Source: Scytonematopsis contorta HA4267-MV1 (GTDB lineage Bacteria; Cyanobacteriota; Cyanobacteriia; Cyanobacteriales; Nostocaceae). From it: a stretch of DNA of 64,000 nt. A program made the position numbers and the translations under genes. Below the pieces are notes generated by a model. That model was not told the DNA's origin. It made no database searches and worked only from the letters and a program-made list of their open reading frames with translations. The stretch is taken from assembly GCA_019359035.1 (NCBI GenBank), contig JAHHIC010000056.1, forward strand, positions 106,279 through 170,278, written 5' to 3'. Of the stretch, positions 34,587-45,700 are shown piece by piece (the first letter of the stretch is position 1; each line of letters starts with the position of its first letter).

Positions 34587-35591
34587 ATGAGTAACAAAAT
34601 TGCCTTTGTAACTGGAGCAACAGGTCTTTTGGGTAGCAATCTTTGTAGAGCGCTCGTGGAGCAGGGATGGGAAGTCAAAGGTCTGGTTCGCTCGATTGAT
34701 AAGGCTAAACGTTTCTTAGGAAATAGTGGAATTGAATTTATCCAGGGTGATATTGAAGATGTATCTGCTTTTGCTGAGGCTTTGTCGGGGGTTGATGTGG
34801 TATTTCACACTGCTGCTTTTTTCCGGGAGTATTATCAACCAGGCAATCATTGGGAGAAAATGAAGCGCATTAATGTGGATGCCACCATAGAACTGTTCCG
34901 AGCAGCAGAGGCGCGGGGAGTTGCACGGGCGGTTTTCACTTCATCTAGTGGAGTTATTCAAGCTCATCCACAAATAGCTGCGACAGAAACAGCTTCTTAT
35001 AGTGAGTTTTCAGAAAAGAACCTCTACTTTCAAACAAAGGTTCTAGCAGAACAAGAAATCTACAAATTATTGGAAACTAGCAAAATGGATGTGGTGATGA
35101 TTCTACCTGGTTGGATGATGGGACCACATGACGCTGCACCAACTTCTGCTGGACAACTTGTATTAGATTTATTGACGGGTAAATTGCCAGGGGTTATTGA
35201 TGGTGGTGCTTCATTAGCTGATGCTCGGGATGTGGCATCTGCTATGGTTAGCGCAGCCCAACGGGGAGTTCGGGGTGAACGTTATATTGTGGCAGGAAAG
35301 CTGACAACTATGAAAGATATTGCTTTAGGACTACAAGATGTGTCAGGGGTAAAGGTTCCAAACTTTGTACTTCCTGATTGGATGGCCCTATCTCTTGCAT
35401 GGTGTTTGGAAACCTGGGCTGGTTTGACAGGGGGAGTGAATTCGATGCCGCTAACTGGTATCCAAACTTTATTACAAAAAGCAAACTTAAGCTCAATTAA
35501 AGCTGAACGAGAGTTAGGAGCTACTTTCCGACCCTTAAGAGATACGCTGAAAGATACTGTATCGTGGTATCAAACTCAAGGCTATTTATAA
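34587..35591 (+). CDS. NAD(P)-dependent reductase/epimerase (extended SDR)
   Basis: This 334-residue extended short-chain dehydrogenase resembles the dihydroflavonol-4-reductase-like group. The nucleotide-binding motif is TGATGLLGSNL (residues 9-19). The catalytic part has FTSSSGV and YFQTK (YxxxK). Domain length is normal. The substrate is unknown. It is regulated, by position, by the divergent TetR gene. The ATG at 34587 has an aagaaag site 9 bases upstream. Confidence 0.85.
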   Translation: MSNKIAFVTGATGLLGSNLCRALVEQGWEVKGLVRSIDKAKRFLGNSGIEFIQGDIEDVSAFAEALSGVDVVFHTAAFFREYYQPGNHWEKMKRINVDATIELFRAAEARGVARAVFTSSSGVIQAHPQIAATETASYSEFSEKNLYFQTKVLAEQEIYKLLETSKMDVVMILPGWMMGPHDAAPTSAGQLVLDLLTGKLPGVIDGGASLADARDVASAMVSAAQRGVRGERYIVAGKLTTMKDIALGLQDVSGVKVPNFVLPDWMALSLAWCLETWAGLTGGVNSMPLTGIQTLLQKANLSSIKAERELGATFRPLRDTLKDTVSWYQTQGYL

Positions 35592-35712
35592 AGTTTTTAG
35601 CTTAGAGAAGTCCAAGAAATAAATGGCCAATTTTGTGGGTGGGCTTTCTCTTGCCCCACCCTGGTTAATATGGACAGGCTGTTTTTTAAATATCTCTTTA
35701 AAATTTATAATT

Positions 35713-35765
35713 CAGTCCTCGAACAGAGGACTTAAGCTTTAAGACAGGGAATTTATTCCCTGGCT
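35713..35765. repeat. REP-like double hairpin, single unit
   Basis: The hairpins agtcctc-gaaca-gaggact (35714-35732) and cagggaa-ttta-ttccctg (35745-35762) are joined by taagcttta. They have the same layout as the pair at 3365-3535, with a changed second stem. Compensating changes in both arms argue that pairing is selected. Confidence 0.7.
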
Positions 35766-35873
35766 TGTGGTATCAATGATGCACTGTATTATATTTATAA
35801 ACATCCATATGCGTTAGAGCATCACAAATTTGCATAAATAACCTTTTCCTTTGCCTAGAGTGACAAAAGACGG

Positions 35874-38624
35874 TTAAATTTGAGTAAATTCGGGACAAGC
35901 ATCATTTGTTTTTACTTTTGTTGCGAACAGAGGACTTCTGTTGCTGGTACAAATATTTGCTTGATAGTAAATACAATTAACGCAAACTTTAGGAATATTT
36001 CTTTTTAAGATTAAATCAGTGCTTTGGAAATTCTGATTGGATATACTTTTTTTATTGGAGGTAACTAAGATATTATTATGCCGCCATTTACCTATAAGAT
36101 TACCTGATTCTATAAGATTTTTCCATCTTGGGTTATTATTTATAATGTTAGGGGGTATATAAATCAAAGCCCCATGTTCTCCTTGGGCTACAATTTCTAT
36201 ATCAAACTCTTCTATTACTTCTATTGATTCTTCATCTGGAAAACCACTTGAGGAAAGTGACTTAGGGGACAAACTGACAATCTGACCCGATTTTGCCATG
36301 AATGTATTTTTTAAAGCTTTATAATTAAAAACTGTTTCAATACTTTTCATATCCCCGTTAAACAAAATACATAAATCAGGGTCAATATGCTTCAAAAGTC
36401 TGACAATTTCAATTATTGAACCATGAATTCTGAGAAAATATTGCTGTAAATTAGCCTGAATAGAAATACTTTTTTCATCAATTTTAACTGTTTTACGATT
36501 CCGCAAAACATGGAGTATTTCTGAGCTAATATCTTCATCCTGATAACATGATAGAAATACAGTAGCTTTAGGATTATCTAGTAAATTTTTTAAATAAAAT
36601 TTCGTAGCACCGGAAATATTACAAGGGCTACAAATAATTATACACTTTTCTTTAAGAATATTTTCACGATTTATTTTCTCTGTTACAGGAATGACTTTAA
36701 CGTGAGTCTTGTTACTAAAAAACGGTTCGTTAGCACTGTGATGAAATGCAGAAGCAATTCCAGAACTCAGTTCCTTAATATTATTTTGATAAACTTCGGT
36801 GACTTGTATTGCTTCTCCATCGACATAAATAGGAATATTAAGCTTTTTCAAAATAACCGATTCTTTTAAAAAATTAATAATTTCTTGAGCTTTACCAAGG
36901 CTACTTAATGGGATGAATATAATATTATCTTGATTTATAGCATTAGTAATTTCTTGAATCAAAGCACTTTCTTGCTTTTTACGACTGGGAAATTTGATGT
37001 CAGCATGAGTACAAGGCATAATCAACATGTTAACTTTACTGAGTTCTTCCCAATTCATTCCATCAACTGTACAGGTAGATGTAGTATTAAAATTTCCGAT
37101 ATAAAGTAAAGAAACTTCACCATATTGCATCCAAATACTAACATTTCCAGGAAAATGTCCAGCGTTTATAAATTTTACTCTTAATCCTGGTAAAGGAGAA
37201 AATTCAGAATCTTGCTCTTTCGTTTCTAAGTAAAAAATAGAGTCAGCCAGTTCTGATTTATAAAACAAAAGTGGTAGTTCTTTACTTTTTTCTGAACTAT
37301 CAATACATGCAGTTTCTAAAACAACACTGGCTAGAGAACGTGTCATTGAAGTACTAATCATACGACATTTTTTCCAAGTTGAGTGAAATATAGGTAAAGC
37401 TCCAATATTTTCTGGATGTGCATGACTAATCAATAGTAAATCAGGATTTTTTATTAGGTCTAACTTAGGTAATGGAAATGTATTTTCTTGTATATAATCT
37501 GTATCTGGTTCAATTAATTTGGGCTTAACTGAGACATATTGTTCTTTTTTGATGCCACAATCTAAAATAACTTCATATGGACCAATATTAACTTTAATAC
37601 AAATTGGACTAATGCTTTCTTCTCCTCCTAAAACGCAAGCTTCTAATCTTGATTCGTATTTTTTATCAATGCTTGTCCTTGTTTGATTATCATTTGGAAA
37701 GACAAAAACTGATGTAGAATTATCTTGAGCGATTTTTACTTTTGCTTTTATACCTGTGGCTGATTCTGCCGACCATTGACTAATTCCTAAATATTTATTA
37801 CTTGCAGATAATTCCCAATTTTCAATGTTTGTCGCAACAAATAATGCTTGAGTACATAATTGTTTCTCTATAATAGTTTCTATATTATCATGTTGCTCTG
37901 TACTAATTTGATTAGCTTCTATTTCTAGAATTTCTTCTAAAGACTCAACCTCCTCGAAAAAATCGTCTTGAGGTATTTCTAATTCATCCACAGGTAAGTC
38001 TTCTTGAAAAACAGATATATCTGTATCTTGTTGCTCCACATAAAAAGCATCAAAAAGAGTTTGAGATAAATCGATTAATTCTTCTTCTTGTTTTTCTTCT
38101 TGTATAGTAGTATTTTGAGATATATTTTCTTGCGAATTAATACTGAAGTCAATCTTCTGCATTTCACATTTAACGATTACAAGTCTATCTAATTCACGAA
38201 CTGCTTCAAGTGACCATGTATGACCCATCTTCATTTTTGAATCTTTACCGTTAAAATGAATTTTTAATTTTCTACCATTACCTTTAATTAAAATCTCTAG
38301 ACAACCTTTTTTAGTTAGTAAGGTTATAATTCCTGTCGCAATACATTTGTTATCTACATTTAGATTATCGTCAGTTTGTTCTTGAATAAATTCTTTTATC
38401 TCATACTTTATCATTCTCCCGTCAGTCATCGTAACAGGAATAATTTGCCATAAACCATTTGTATAAATAGGGTGTTCTTCTCGGTGTTCCTTGATGGGAA
38501 ACATAACACCATCATGACAAATGAACATGACTTTATTTTCGATAATTTCCAGTCTTCCTGATTGTTGAAAGTTTAAGTAATGTAAAGTGCTATTACTCAT
38601 TGCTTTTTTTTCGCTAGATGCCAC
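35874..38624 (-). CDS. Beta-CASP metallo-beta-lactamase-like protein with degenerate metal site
   Basis: This 916-residue protein starts with an unrecognised N-terminal region (1-345), which includes a long acidic linker (165-250). An MBL/beta-CASP fold of the CPSF/RNase J class follows. The landmarks are present but altered: motif 2 HxHxDH is HAHPEN (401-406); motif 3 His is kept (NAGH, 490); motif 4 GD is GN (510-511). The beta-CASP parts FIPLSSLGKAQE and SCYQDED follow, and RIHG/LFNGD replaces SAHAD/VHGE. At least three metal ligands are thus lost or changed. The C-terminus holds CVNC-x7-C-x17-C (881-910), a probable metal or Fe-S knuckle. The gene is divergent from the helicase gene, 142 bp apart, suggesting a joint function in RNA or DNA handling. 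Confidence 0.75.
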   Translation of the reverse strand: MASSEKKAMSNSTLHYLNFQQSGRLEIIENKVMFICHDGVMFPIKEHREEHPIYTNGLWQIIPVTMTDGRMIKYEIKEFIQEQTDDNLNVDNKCIATGIITLLTKKGCLEILIKGNGRKLKIHFNGKDSKMKMGHTWSLEAVRELDRLVIVKCEMQKIDFSINSQENISQNTTIQEEKQEEELIDLSQTLFDAFYVEQQDTDISVFQEDLPVDELEIPQDDFFEEVESLEEILEIEANQISTEQHDNIETIIEKQLCTQALFVATNIENWELSASNKYLGISQWSAESATGIKAKVKIAQDNSTSVFVFPNDNQTRTSIDKKYESRLEACVLGGEESISPICIKVNIGPYEVILDCGIKKEQYVSVKPKLIEPDTDYIQENTFPLPKLDLIKNPDLLLISHAHPENIGALPIFHSTWKKCRMISTSMTRSLASVVLETACIDSSEKSKELPLLFYKSELADSIFYLETKEQDSEFSPLPGLRVKFINAGHFPGNVSIWMQYGEVSLLYIGNFNTTSTCTVDGMNWEELSKVNMLIMPCTHADIKFPSRKKQESALIQEITNAINQDNIIFIPLSSLGKAQEIINFLKESVILKKLNIPIYVDGEAIQVTEVYQNNIKELSSGIASAFHHSANEPFFSNKTHVKVIPVTEKINRENILKEKCIIICSPCNISGATKFYLKNLLDNPKATVFLSCYQDEDISSEILHVLRNRKTVKIDEKSISIQANLQQYFLRIHGSIIEIVRLLKHIDPDLCILFNGDMKSIETVFNYKALKNTFMAKSGQIVSLSPKSLSSSGFPDEESIEVIEEFDIEIVAQGEHGALIYIPPNIINNNPRWKNLIESGNLIGKWRHNNILVTSNKKSISNQNFQSTDLILKRNIPKVCVNCIYYQANICTSNRSPLFATKVKTNDACPEFTQI

Positions 38625-38766
38625 AAAAGGTATTATATAATTATTTTCTGGTTGTACTTTATAATCAAAAAGATAACAACAGTGTACTGAGTAGCAAAAT
38701 TAACCAACTTATTCAGTGTATAAATTAGTATTTTGCTCCAATCGTTTTATAATTATAATTAATCTT

Positions 38767-41247
38767 ATGTTATCAGAGCAATTTAACTTAACTGAAATTC
38801 AGGAAAATTTGATTAAGCAAGTTTATCATTATTATGAAATGGGAAAAAAATCTTGCTTATTATACTCCACAATGGGTAGCGGGAAAACCGTAGTTGCAGC
38901 GCAGATTATAGCAGATATGGTTTCCCAAAAAAAGCGTGTTTTATTCTGCTGTCATCGTACTAAGTTAATCACCCAAGTGCAACAAAAGTTAAAGAATTTT
39001 TACTCTATCGATGCTGCTTTAATTTGGGCTGATAATAAAATAGACTATAGCAATAATGTACAAATAGCAACCTTTCAGACATTACAAAAACAAGATATCT
39101 TACCACCAAATATAGATTTGTGCATTTTTGATGAAGCGCACACAACAGCGTATTGGCAAACTTTTTGGAAAATAATGCAGCATTATAGTGGTGGAATACT
39201 ACCATTATCTAAATGCTTCTTTTTAGGGTTGACAGCAACACCTTGGCGTGCCAAACGAACAAAAGAAGGTTTTTGTCAGTTTTATGATTGTTTAGTACAA
39301 GGGCCTGATTTTGTCGAAATGCTCTCTAAATCGGAGTTGACAGCACCACGTCATTTTGGTTGGAATGGCTTAATTGATTTTTCGTTACTGGAAGTTGGTG
39401 CGGATGGTGACTATACCCAAGCGTCTTTAGACAAGGTTTGTGATGAAAATTTAAATGCTTCGATAGTTGAGGAATATTGTAAGCGGTTTACAGATTTAAA
39501 GCCAGTTATATTTTGTGCTTCTGTCAGCCAAGCAAAAGATTTAGCGCAACGCTTTGATACAGCAGGGATAAAGTGTGGTTTAGTGCTGGGTAATACTCCT
39601 GAAGCCAAACGTCAACAAATATATAATAACTATGCTAATGGTAAATTACGTGCAATATGTGGAGTATCTGTATTTGCGGAAGGATTTGATGAAGCTTCTT
39701 GTGATGCTGTAATTTTAGCACGTCCTACAGCTTCTTTGGCTTTTTTGTTTCAAATGTCGGGTCGAGCTTTAAGAAAATACCCTGGTAAATTTTATTCTTA
39801 CTTATTAGATTTTGGTGAAAATTTTCACAGACTGGGATACATAACCCAAAAGCATCCAGTAAATCTTTGTCCATTTGAGCGTAAACTGAGCTTAACAAAT
39901 AATCTAAAAACTTGTCCAGATTGTCATGCAATAGTGAGTAAATTTGCGAGTATTTGTCCTGATTGTGGATATACTTACAGAGGCTCAATCGGTCAGAGTA
40001 TAGCTGTGCAATTATTATCAAAGACAACAGAAAATTCTCAAATTAAGTACGGAGAATTATTGTCTGCGGAACAACGTAAGATGTTGCGCTATTTACGACG
40101 TCAGATGTGGGTCGTGGTTGAGCGTAGTATTGACCCATCTTTAGTGACGACATTATTTTTTGAAAAATTCCGAATGTTACCTCCACCTGAGTGGTTTTTT
40201 GGTGCGCTATTTGGAGGTGTAAACAGCTTTGGAAATATGCAAGTTTATTGGCAATTTTTGAGAAGAGTTCGTCCTAATGCTCCTAGCTGGTGGTATCGTC
40301 ACTGGATGCTAATGGAATTTGGTAATCTAGAAAACCAACTTGATGGGGAGTATGACTCAACTAACCAAACATCTCAAAAATTTGATTATAAAGATTTGAA
40401 CTGGGCTAATTATTTAGGAGTAGATTCAAATTCCAGTTGGGAAAATATTGTACTTCAGTACCGAAAATTACTAAAAAATGCATCCACAAGTGAGACATTA
40501 ATGGCAAATGTTGCTTTAGAACTTGCGGCTCAATCTTTAGGTAAATGGGATTTTGTTAGTAAAATTTCTTCTAATGGTTCTCCAGTTAATGAAAATAGCT
40601 ATAAAGCGATAAGACTTGCTGATGCTGTTTTACAAGCGGTCAAAACAAATAATGCTAAAATACTTAAAGTGTTGATTAACCAAGATTTAAATTTTTGGCA
40701 GCGTCATACTATAAGACTTTTGACTCCCCAAGAATTTGCTCAAGTCACAGAACTACTAAATGCAAACAAATCTAATAATACAGATGATATCTTTGACGAA
40801 TACTTGAAAGCTAAAAAGGAGGAGACTTTGGTTGGTAAATGGATAATAACCAATTCTAATCTCTTGTATTTTGCTAAAAATTATGATGATTTAAACCAAA
40901 AAATTATGGCTTATTCTCATCAATCCGATTATGTCACAACAATATCGCTTAAAGCTGTAACTTGCACTTTAAGTATAGAAAGCACAACTAATTTTCAGGT
41001 TACATTTAGCGATATAAAATCTCCAAAATGGCAACAATTTGTGGGGGTACTTGATACTTCTAAAAAATTAGTATATCAATGTTTAGTGTTTCCTTATTAT
41101 CGCGATACAAAATTAGACTTGTATATCAGAAAATCTGTATTTACCAGCGTAAAAGATGATTTCTTGCTCAATGGCTTTTTAGAAAAACTAATTAATATCT
41201 ACCGACAAAATAGTATTTTAAACTTGAGACTGATTCCCTTTGACTAA
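38767..41247 (+). CDS. SF2 DEAH-type helicase with zinc ribbon and unique C-terminal region
   Basis: This 826-residue protein starts from the ATG at 38767; the frame is open from 38716, but that start gives a hydrophobic tail without family match. The helicase core is complete: Walker A TMGSGKT (35-41), DEAH in FDEAHTTAYW, LTATPWR and motif VI QMSGRALRKYPGK. A C4 zinc ribbon CPDCHAIVSKFASICPDCGY follows at about 378-397. The remaining 430 residues are not recognised except a short J-like stretch (WANYLGVDSNSSWENIVLQYRK). The core resembles Rad25/XPB-RecG-like dsDNA or RNA helicases of the 'ATP-dependent helicase, restriction subunit' group. It is paired with the beta-CASP-like gene. Confidence 0.82.
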   Translation: MLSEQFNLTEIQENLIKQVYHYYEMGKKSCLLYSTMGSGKTVVAAQIIADMVSQKKRVLFCCHRTKLITQVQQKLKNFYSIDAALIWADNKIDYSNNVQIATFQTLQKQDILPPNIDLCIFDEAHTTAYWQTFWKIMQHYSGGILPLSKCFFLGLTATPWRAKRTKEGFCQFYDCLVQGPDFVEMLSKSELTAPRHFGWNGLIDFSLLEVGADGDYTQASLDKVCDENLNASIVEEYCKRFTDLKPVIFCASVSQAKDLAQRFDTAGIKCGLVLGNTPEAKRQQIYNNYANGKLRAICGVSVFAEGFDEASCDAVILARPTASLAFLFQMSGRALRKYPGKFYSYLLDFGENFHRLGYITQKHPVNLCPFERKLSLTNNLKTCPDCHAIVSKFASICPDCGYTYRGSIGQSIAVQLLSKTTENSQIKYGELLSAEQRKMLRYLRRQMWVVVERSIDPSLVTTLFFEKFRMLPPPEWFFGALFGGVNSFGNMQVYWQFLRRVRPNAPSWWYRHWMLMEFGNLENQLDGEYDSTNQTSQKFDYKDLNWANYLGVDSNSSWENIVLQYRKLLKNASTSETLMANVALELAAQSLGKWDFVSKISSNGSPVNENSYKAIRLADAVLQAVKTNNAKILKVLINQDLNFWQRHTIRLLTPQEFAQVTELLNANKSNNTDDIFDEYLKAKKEETLVGKWIITNSNLLYFAKNYDDLNQKIMAYSHQSDYVTTISLKAVTCTLSIESTTNFQVTFSDIKSPKWQQFVGVLDTSKKLVYQCLVFPYYRDTKLDLYIRKSVFTSVKDDFLLNGFLEKLINIYRQNSILNLRLIPFD

Positions 41248-41250
41248 AAA

Positions 41251-41280
41251 TGTAGAGACGCGATTAATCGCGTCTCTACA
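41251..41280. repeat. 30-bp palindrome, gtagagac family, copy 6
   Basis: A perfect copy with the core gcgattaatcgc between the convergent helicase and argD genes. Confidence 0.9.
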
Positions 41281-41294
41281 GGGGATTAAATTTT

Positions 41295-42575
41295 TTAAAG
41301 CAATTTTGCCATCGCACTGTCAACAATTTGCAAAGCTGTATCAATTTGAGCTGCGCTAACAATTAATGGTGGAACAAATCGTAGAACCTTCGGGCCTGCG
41401 GGTACTAACAATAGACCTTCGTCCATAGCTGCTTTTACCACATCTCCAGCGGTTAATTCAATATCCGCTTTTAATTCCATTCCATTAATTAAACCCCAAC
41501 CACGTACCTCAGCTATTTGGTTGGGATATTTTTTGGCAATAGCCTGTAAACCGTGACGTAATTGTTCGCCTCGTTGTTGTACGTTTTCTAAAATGTTCTC
41601 TTTCTCTAAAGTTTGGCAGACGGTGAGTGCAACACCGCAGACGAAGGCGTTTCCACCAAAAGTACTGGCGTGTTCTCCAGGCTGAAAAACATCACAGAAC
41701 TCTTTGCACATCATAGCACCAATGGGTATACCACCACCTAAGCCTTTTGCGGAGGTAAAAACATCAGGTTCCACACCAAGATACTCATAACCCCACATTT
41801 TGCCAGTGCGTCCCATCCCCACTTGCACTTCATCAAAAATCAATAAAATACCAGTCTGGTCGCAAATTTCTCGCAGCTTTTGGAAATAGGCTACATCCCC
41901 TGGACGTACTCCACCTTCTCCTTGTAATGGCTCTAATAAAATAGCTCCAACTGCGGAATCACCTTGGTCTACCTCAGCTATTGCCGCTTCTATTGCTTGA
42001 ATATCGTTGTAGGGGACATAATGAAATCCCGGTACTAAAGGATTAAAATCTTTCTGATACTTCGGTTGCCCTGTAGCAGTAATCGTCGCTAGTGTTCTAC
42101 CGTGGAAACTGGCGTTGGCAGTTAAAATAACTGGATAATCAATATTTAACTTAGTGTGTGCGTATTTACGCGCAAGTTTAATCGCTGCTTCGTTAGCTTC
42201 TGCTCCGGAGTTGCAAAAAAAAGCTTTATCAGCGCAGGAATGCTGAACTATCCATTTTGCCAACTCCCCTTGTTCGGGAATGTAATATAAATTAGAAACA
42301 TGATGCAGCTTTTGAATTTGTCGGGTTACAGCTTCTACCATTGCTGGGTGAGCGTGTCCAAGGGTGCAAGTAGCAATACCCGCGACAAAATCAAGATATT
42401 CTTTTCCATTAGTATCCCACACGCGACATCCTTCACCGCGCTCTAGAGCAATGGGGAAGCGTCCATAGGTGGACATAACAACTTGATTAAAATTATCTGC
42501 CTCAAAGGGAGTAGATGCCACATAACCTGAATTTAAGGGTGTGGTGGCTTGGTCAACAAAAGTTTGTATGCTCAC
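41295..42575 (-). CDS. argD: Acetylornithine aminotransferase
   Basis: This 426-residue class III PLP aminotransferase interconverts N-acetylornithine and N-acetylglutamate semialdehyde in arginine biosynthesis. The features include GNGGxxFGG-like FCNSGAEANEAAIKLARKY, the domain FDEVQVGMGRTG, and the PLP lysine in SAKGLGGGIPIGAM. FVCGVALTVCQTLEKE and GLLLVPAGPKVLRFVPPL are typical for ArgD. There is no arginine operon around it, as usual in cyanobacteria. Palindromes lie on both sides. Confidence 0.93.
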   Translation of the reverse strand: MSIQTFVDQATTPLNSGYVASTPFEADNFNQVVMSTYGRFPIALERGEGCRVWDTNGKEYLDFVAGIATCTLGHAHPAMVEAVTRQIQKLHHVSNLYYIPEQGELAKWIVQHSCADKAFFCNSGAEANEAAIKLARKYAHTKLNIDYPVILTANASFHGRTLATITATGQPKYQKDFNPLVPGFHYVPYNDIQAIEAAIAEVDQGDSAVGAILLEPLQGEGGVRPGDVAYFQKLREICDQTGILLIFDEVQVGMGRTGKMWGYEYLGVEPDVFTSAKGLGGGIPIGAMMCKEFCDVFQPGEHASTFGGNAFVCGVALTVCQTLEKENILENVQQRGEQLRHGLQAIAKKYPNQIAEVRGWGLINGMELKADIELTAGDVVKAAMDEGLLLVPAGPKVLRFVPPLIVSAAQIDTALQIVDSAMAKLL

Positions 42576-42635
42576 TGCTGCGCCTCCTATAAGACCTTTA
42601 TTTTATCTTTATTTTCTAAGAAAAACCAACGAGAC

Positions 42636-42663
42636 GTAGAGACGCGATTAATCGCGTCTCTAC
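42636..42663. repeat. 28-bp palindrome, gtagagac family, copy 7
   Basis: It has the core gcgattaatcgc and sits in the divergent region between argD and the hybrid histidine kinase gene. Confidence 0.9.
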
Positions 42664-42782
42664 ATTTATCGAATGGCGGAATTGCTGCGAATTATTTGGG
42701 TAGTGGCAAATTAAAATATTAAATGTTGGGGTGGTACATTAACTTTCTAGTAGTGGTGGTATTTCTCAAAGGGGACTAAACT

Positions 42783-45700
42783 GTGGCAGAGAACGGTAAA
42801 GTGACAGATGCTGAATTTCATTTTGCTGATGGTGGTCAAATGGGGGCTTTAATGCGGTCGCATGATTGGTCGCAAACGCTGTTCGGTTCAGTGTCGGGGT
42901 GGGCACAAAGTCTGAAAACTACCACTAGCATCCTGCTCAACTCTCGTTACCCTATGTTTCTTTGGTGGGGAAAAGATTACGCCAAGCTCTACAATGATGC
43001 GTATATTCCCGTGCTAGGTGCGAATAAGCATCCACAATTTTTAGGGCAATCCGCTAGAGACTGCTGGGCAGAAATTTGGGATGTAATTGGTCCGCTTGCC
43101 GAAAGTGTTCTCACAACCGGTCAACCCACTTGGTCTGAGGATTTGCTGCTGTTGATGAATCGTTACGGTTATCGCGAGGAAACCTACTTTACTTTTTCTT
43201 ACAGCCCTGTGCGTGATGAAAGTGGGGGAGTAGGTGGTGTGTTCTGTGCTTGTTCTGAAACAACCGATAGTATTATTGGAGAGCGAAGATTAGGAACTTT
43301 ACGAGAACTTGCTACCAACACAGCCATAGCCAAAACTGTACAAGATGCTTATCAAATTGCGATTGAGACGCTGGCTAAAAACCCAAAGGATATTCCCTTC
43401 ACTTTATTATACCAAGTAGATACAGACGGTAAACAGGCAAATCTCGTCCGCACCACAGGAATTAATCCAGGGACTTCTGCTAGCCCTATTCAGGTTGATT
43501 TAACTGTTGACTTAGCTGTCGATTTCGCCAAAGAATTTGACCAGTGGCATCTAGCGAAGGTCAACCAAACTCGTCAATGCGAAAAGTTAGAGAACTTAGA
43601 AACTCGTTTCCCGTTGCTCCCTGCTGGATATTGGAATGAATCACCCCACACAGCACTGGTGATGCCACTTGCTCAGTCAGGAAAGCAGCAACTTGCTGGA
43701 CTGTTGGTAATTGGTGTTAGCCCCCAGCGAAAACTAGATGAAAAGTATCAGGGATTTTTTGACTTAGTTGCTGCCAACGTCGCTACAGCCATCGCTAATG
43801 CTGATGCTTACGAAGCTGAACGTAAACGAACGGAAGCATTAATTGAATTAGACCGTGCTAAAACTATATTCTTTAGCAACGTTTCCCATGAGTTTCGTAC
43901 TCCTCTGACTCTAATGCTGAGTCCGCTTGAAGATGTACTTGCAAATGCTAATGGACAACTCCCTCCACAACAACGAGAAACTCTCGAAATTGTTCATCGT
44001 AATGGCTTACGTTTGCTAAAACTGGTTAATACTTTGTTAGATTTTTCGCGTATCGAGGCAGGACGATTTGAAGCTGTTTATGAACCAATCGACCTAGCTA
44101 GTTTTACGGTAGAACTGGCAAGTGTTTTTCGCTCAGCAATTGAAAGAGCTGGGTTAGAGTTAATAGTTGAGTGTCCCCCGCTCCCCGAACCTGTTTATGT
44201 AGACCGGGATATGTGGGAAAAGATTTTGTTTAATTTGCTCTCTAATGCCTTCAAGTTTACACTGGATGGAGCAATTACTGTTCGATTAGAAGCCGTAGAG
44301 CATCAAGTTAAACTGACTGTGCAGGATACTGGGGTTGGAATTCCAACCGTAGAATTACCCAGACTATTTGATAGATTTCATCGGGTAAGTGGTACAAGAG
44401 CGCGTACTCATGAAGGTTCTGGAATTGGGCTGGCGTTAGTGCAAGAACTAGTTAAATTACACGGTGGTAGTATAGATGCCGCTAGTGTACTGGAACAAGG
44501 CACAACTTTTACTGTTACCCTTCCGCTAGGTCAGGCTCATTTACCTCCTGAACGCATTCAAAGCGATCGCACTTTACAATCAACTATAAAATCAACTATG
44601 CAATCAACTGCTATGGGGGCTGCTCCATTTGTAGAAGAAGCTTTGCGTTGGACTGTTTCGGGAGAAAATGGAGAATGGGAAATAGAAAATCAGGAAAGCT
44701 TGACAACTGCTATTTATGAATCTCCTATTTCTTCGCGTCTTTTTGCGAAAATCCTTCTAGCTGAAGACAACGCTGATATGCGCGAGTATGTAAAGCGACT
44801 GTTGAGCCGACAGTACGAAGTAGAAGCGGTCGCAGATGGGGTCGCTGCTTTGGCTGCTATTGAACGGCTGCGGCCGGATATCGTCCTGACTGACGTAATG
44901 ATGCCTCAGTTGGATGGTATCGAATTGCTACAAGCCTTGAGAGCTAATCCTCAAACTCAGGATTTGCCGATTATCCTACTCTCTGCTCGTGCGGGAGAAG
45001 AAGCGCGTGTCGAGGGGTTAGAAAAGGGGGCAGATGATTACTTGGTCAAGCCCTTCTCTGCTCGCGAACTTTTGGCTAGGGTAGAAGGAACATTAAAACT
45101 GGCTAGATTGCGTCAGGAGTCATCACAGCGACAACAAGTGCTGCTAGCTGCAAGTGAAGCCGCAAAGCAAGAGACAGAAGCGGCCTATCAAGAACTAAAT
45201 CAAGTTTTGGAAAATATGACCGATGCTTTTGTTTTGATAGACCAAGAGTGGCGAATTGTTTACCAAAACGCAGAAGGAGAAAAGATTAATAACAAACCTC
45301 GCTCAGAAATCTTAGGTAAAACCCTATGGGAAGAGTGGTCAGCATCGGTAGGTAGCAACATTGAATACCAGTATCGACGGGCGGTAGCCGAACAAATCCC
45401 TGTACATTTTGAACATCATTATTACTTGCCACCAAATTATGATGTGTGGCTGGAAATTCACGCTTATCCATCTGCACAGGGGTTAGGAATTTTTTATAGA
45501 AATATCACCGACCGTAAACAAGCGGAAATTGCGCTGCAAAAAAGTGAAGAACGCTATCGTTATTTAGCAGAAACTATCCCACAGTTAGTATGGACAGCGA
45601 ATGCAGAAGGATTTTTATTGGATTTGAACCAACGCTGGTCAAACTTTACAGGGTTAACCCTTGCACAAGCTCAAGCTGGAGGTTGGGAAGCGATTGTTCA

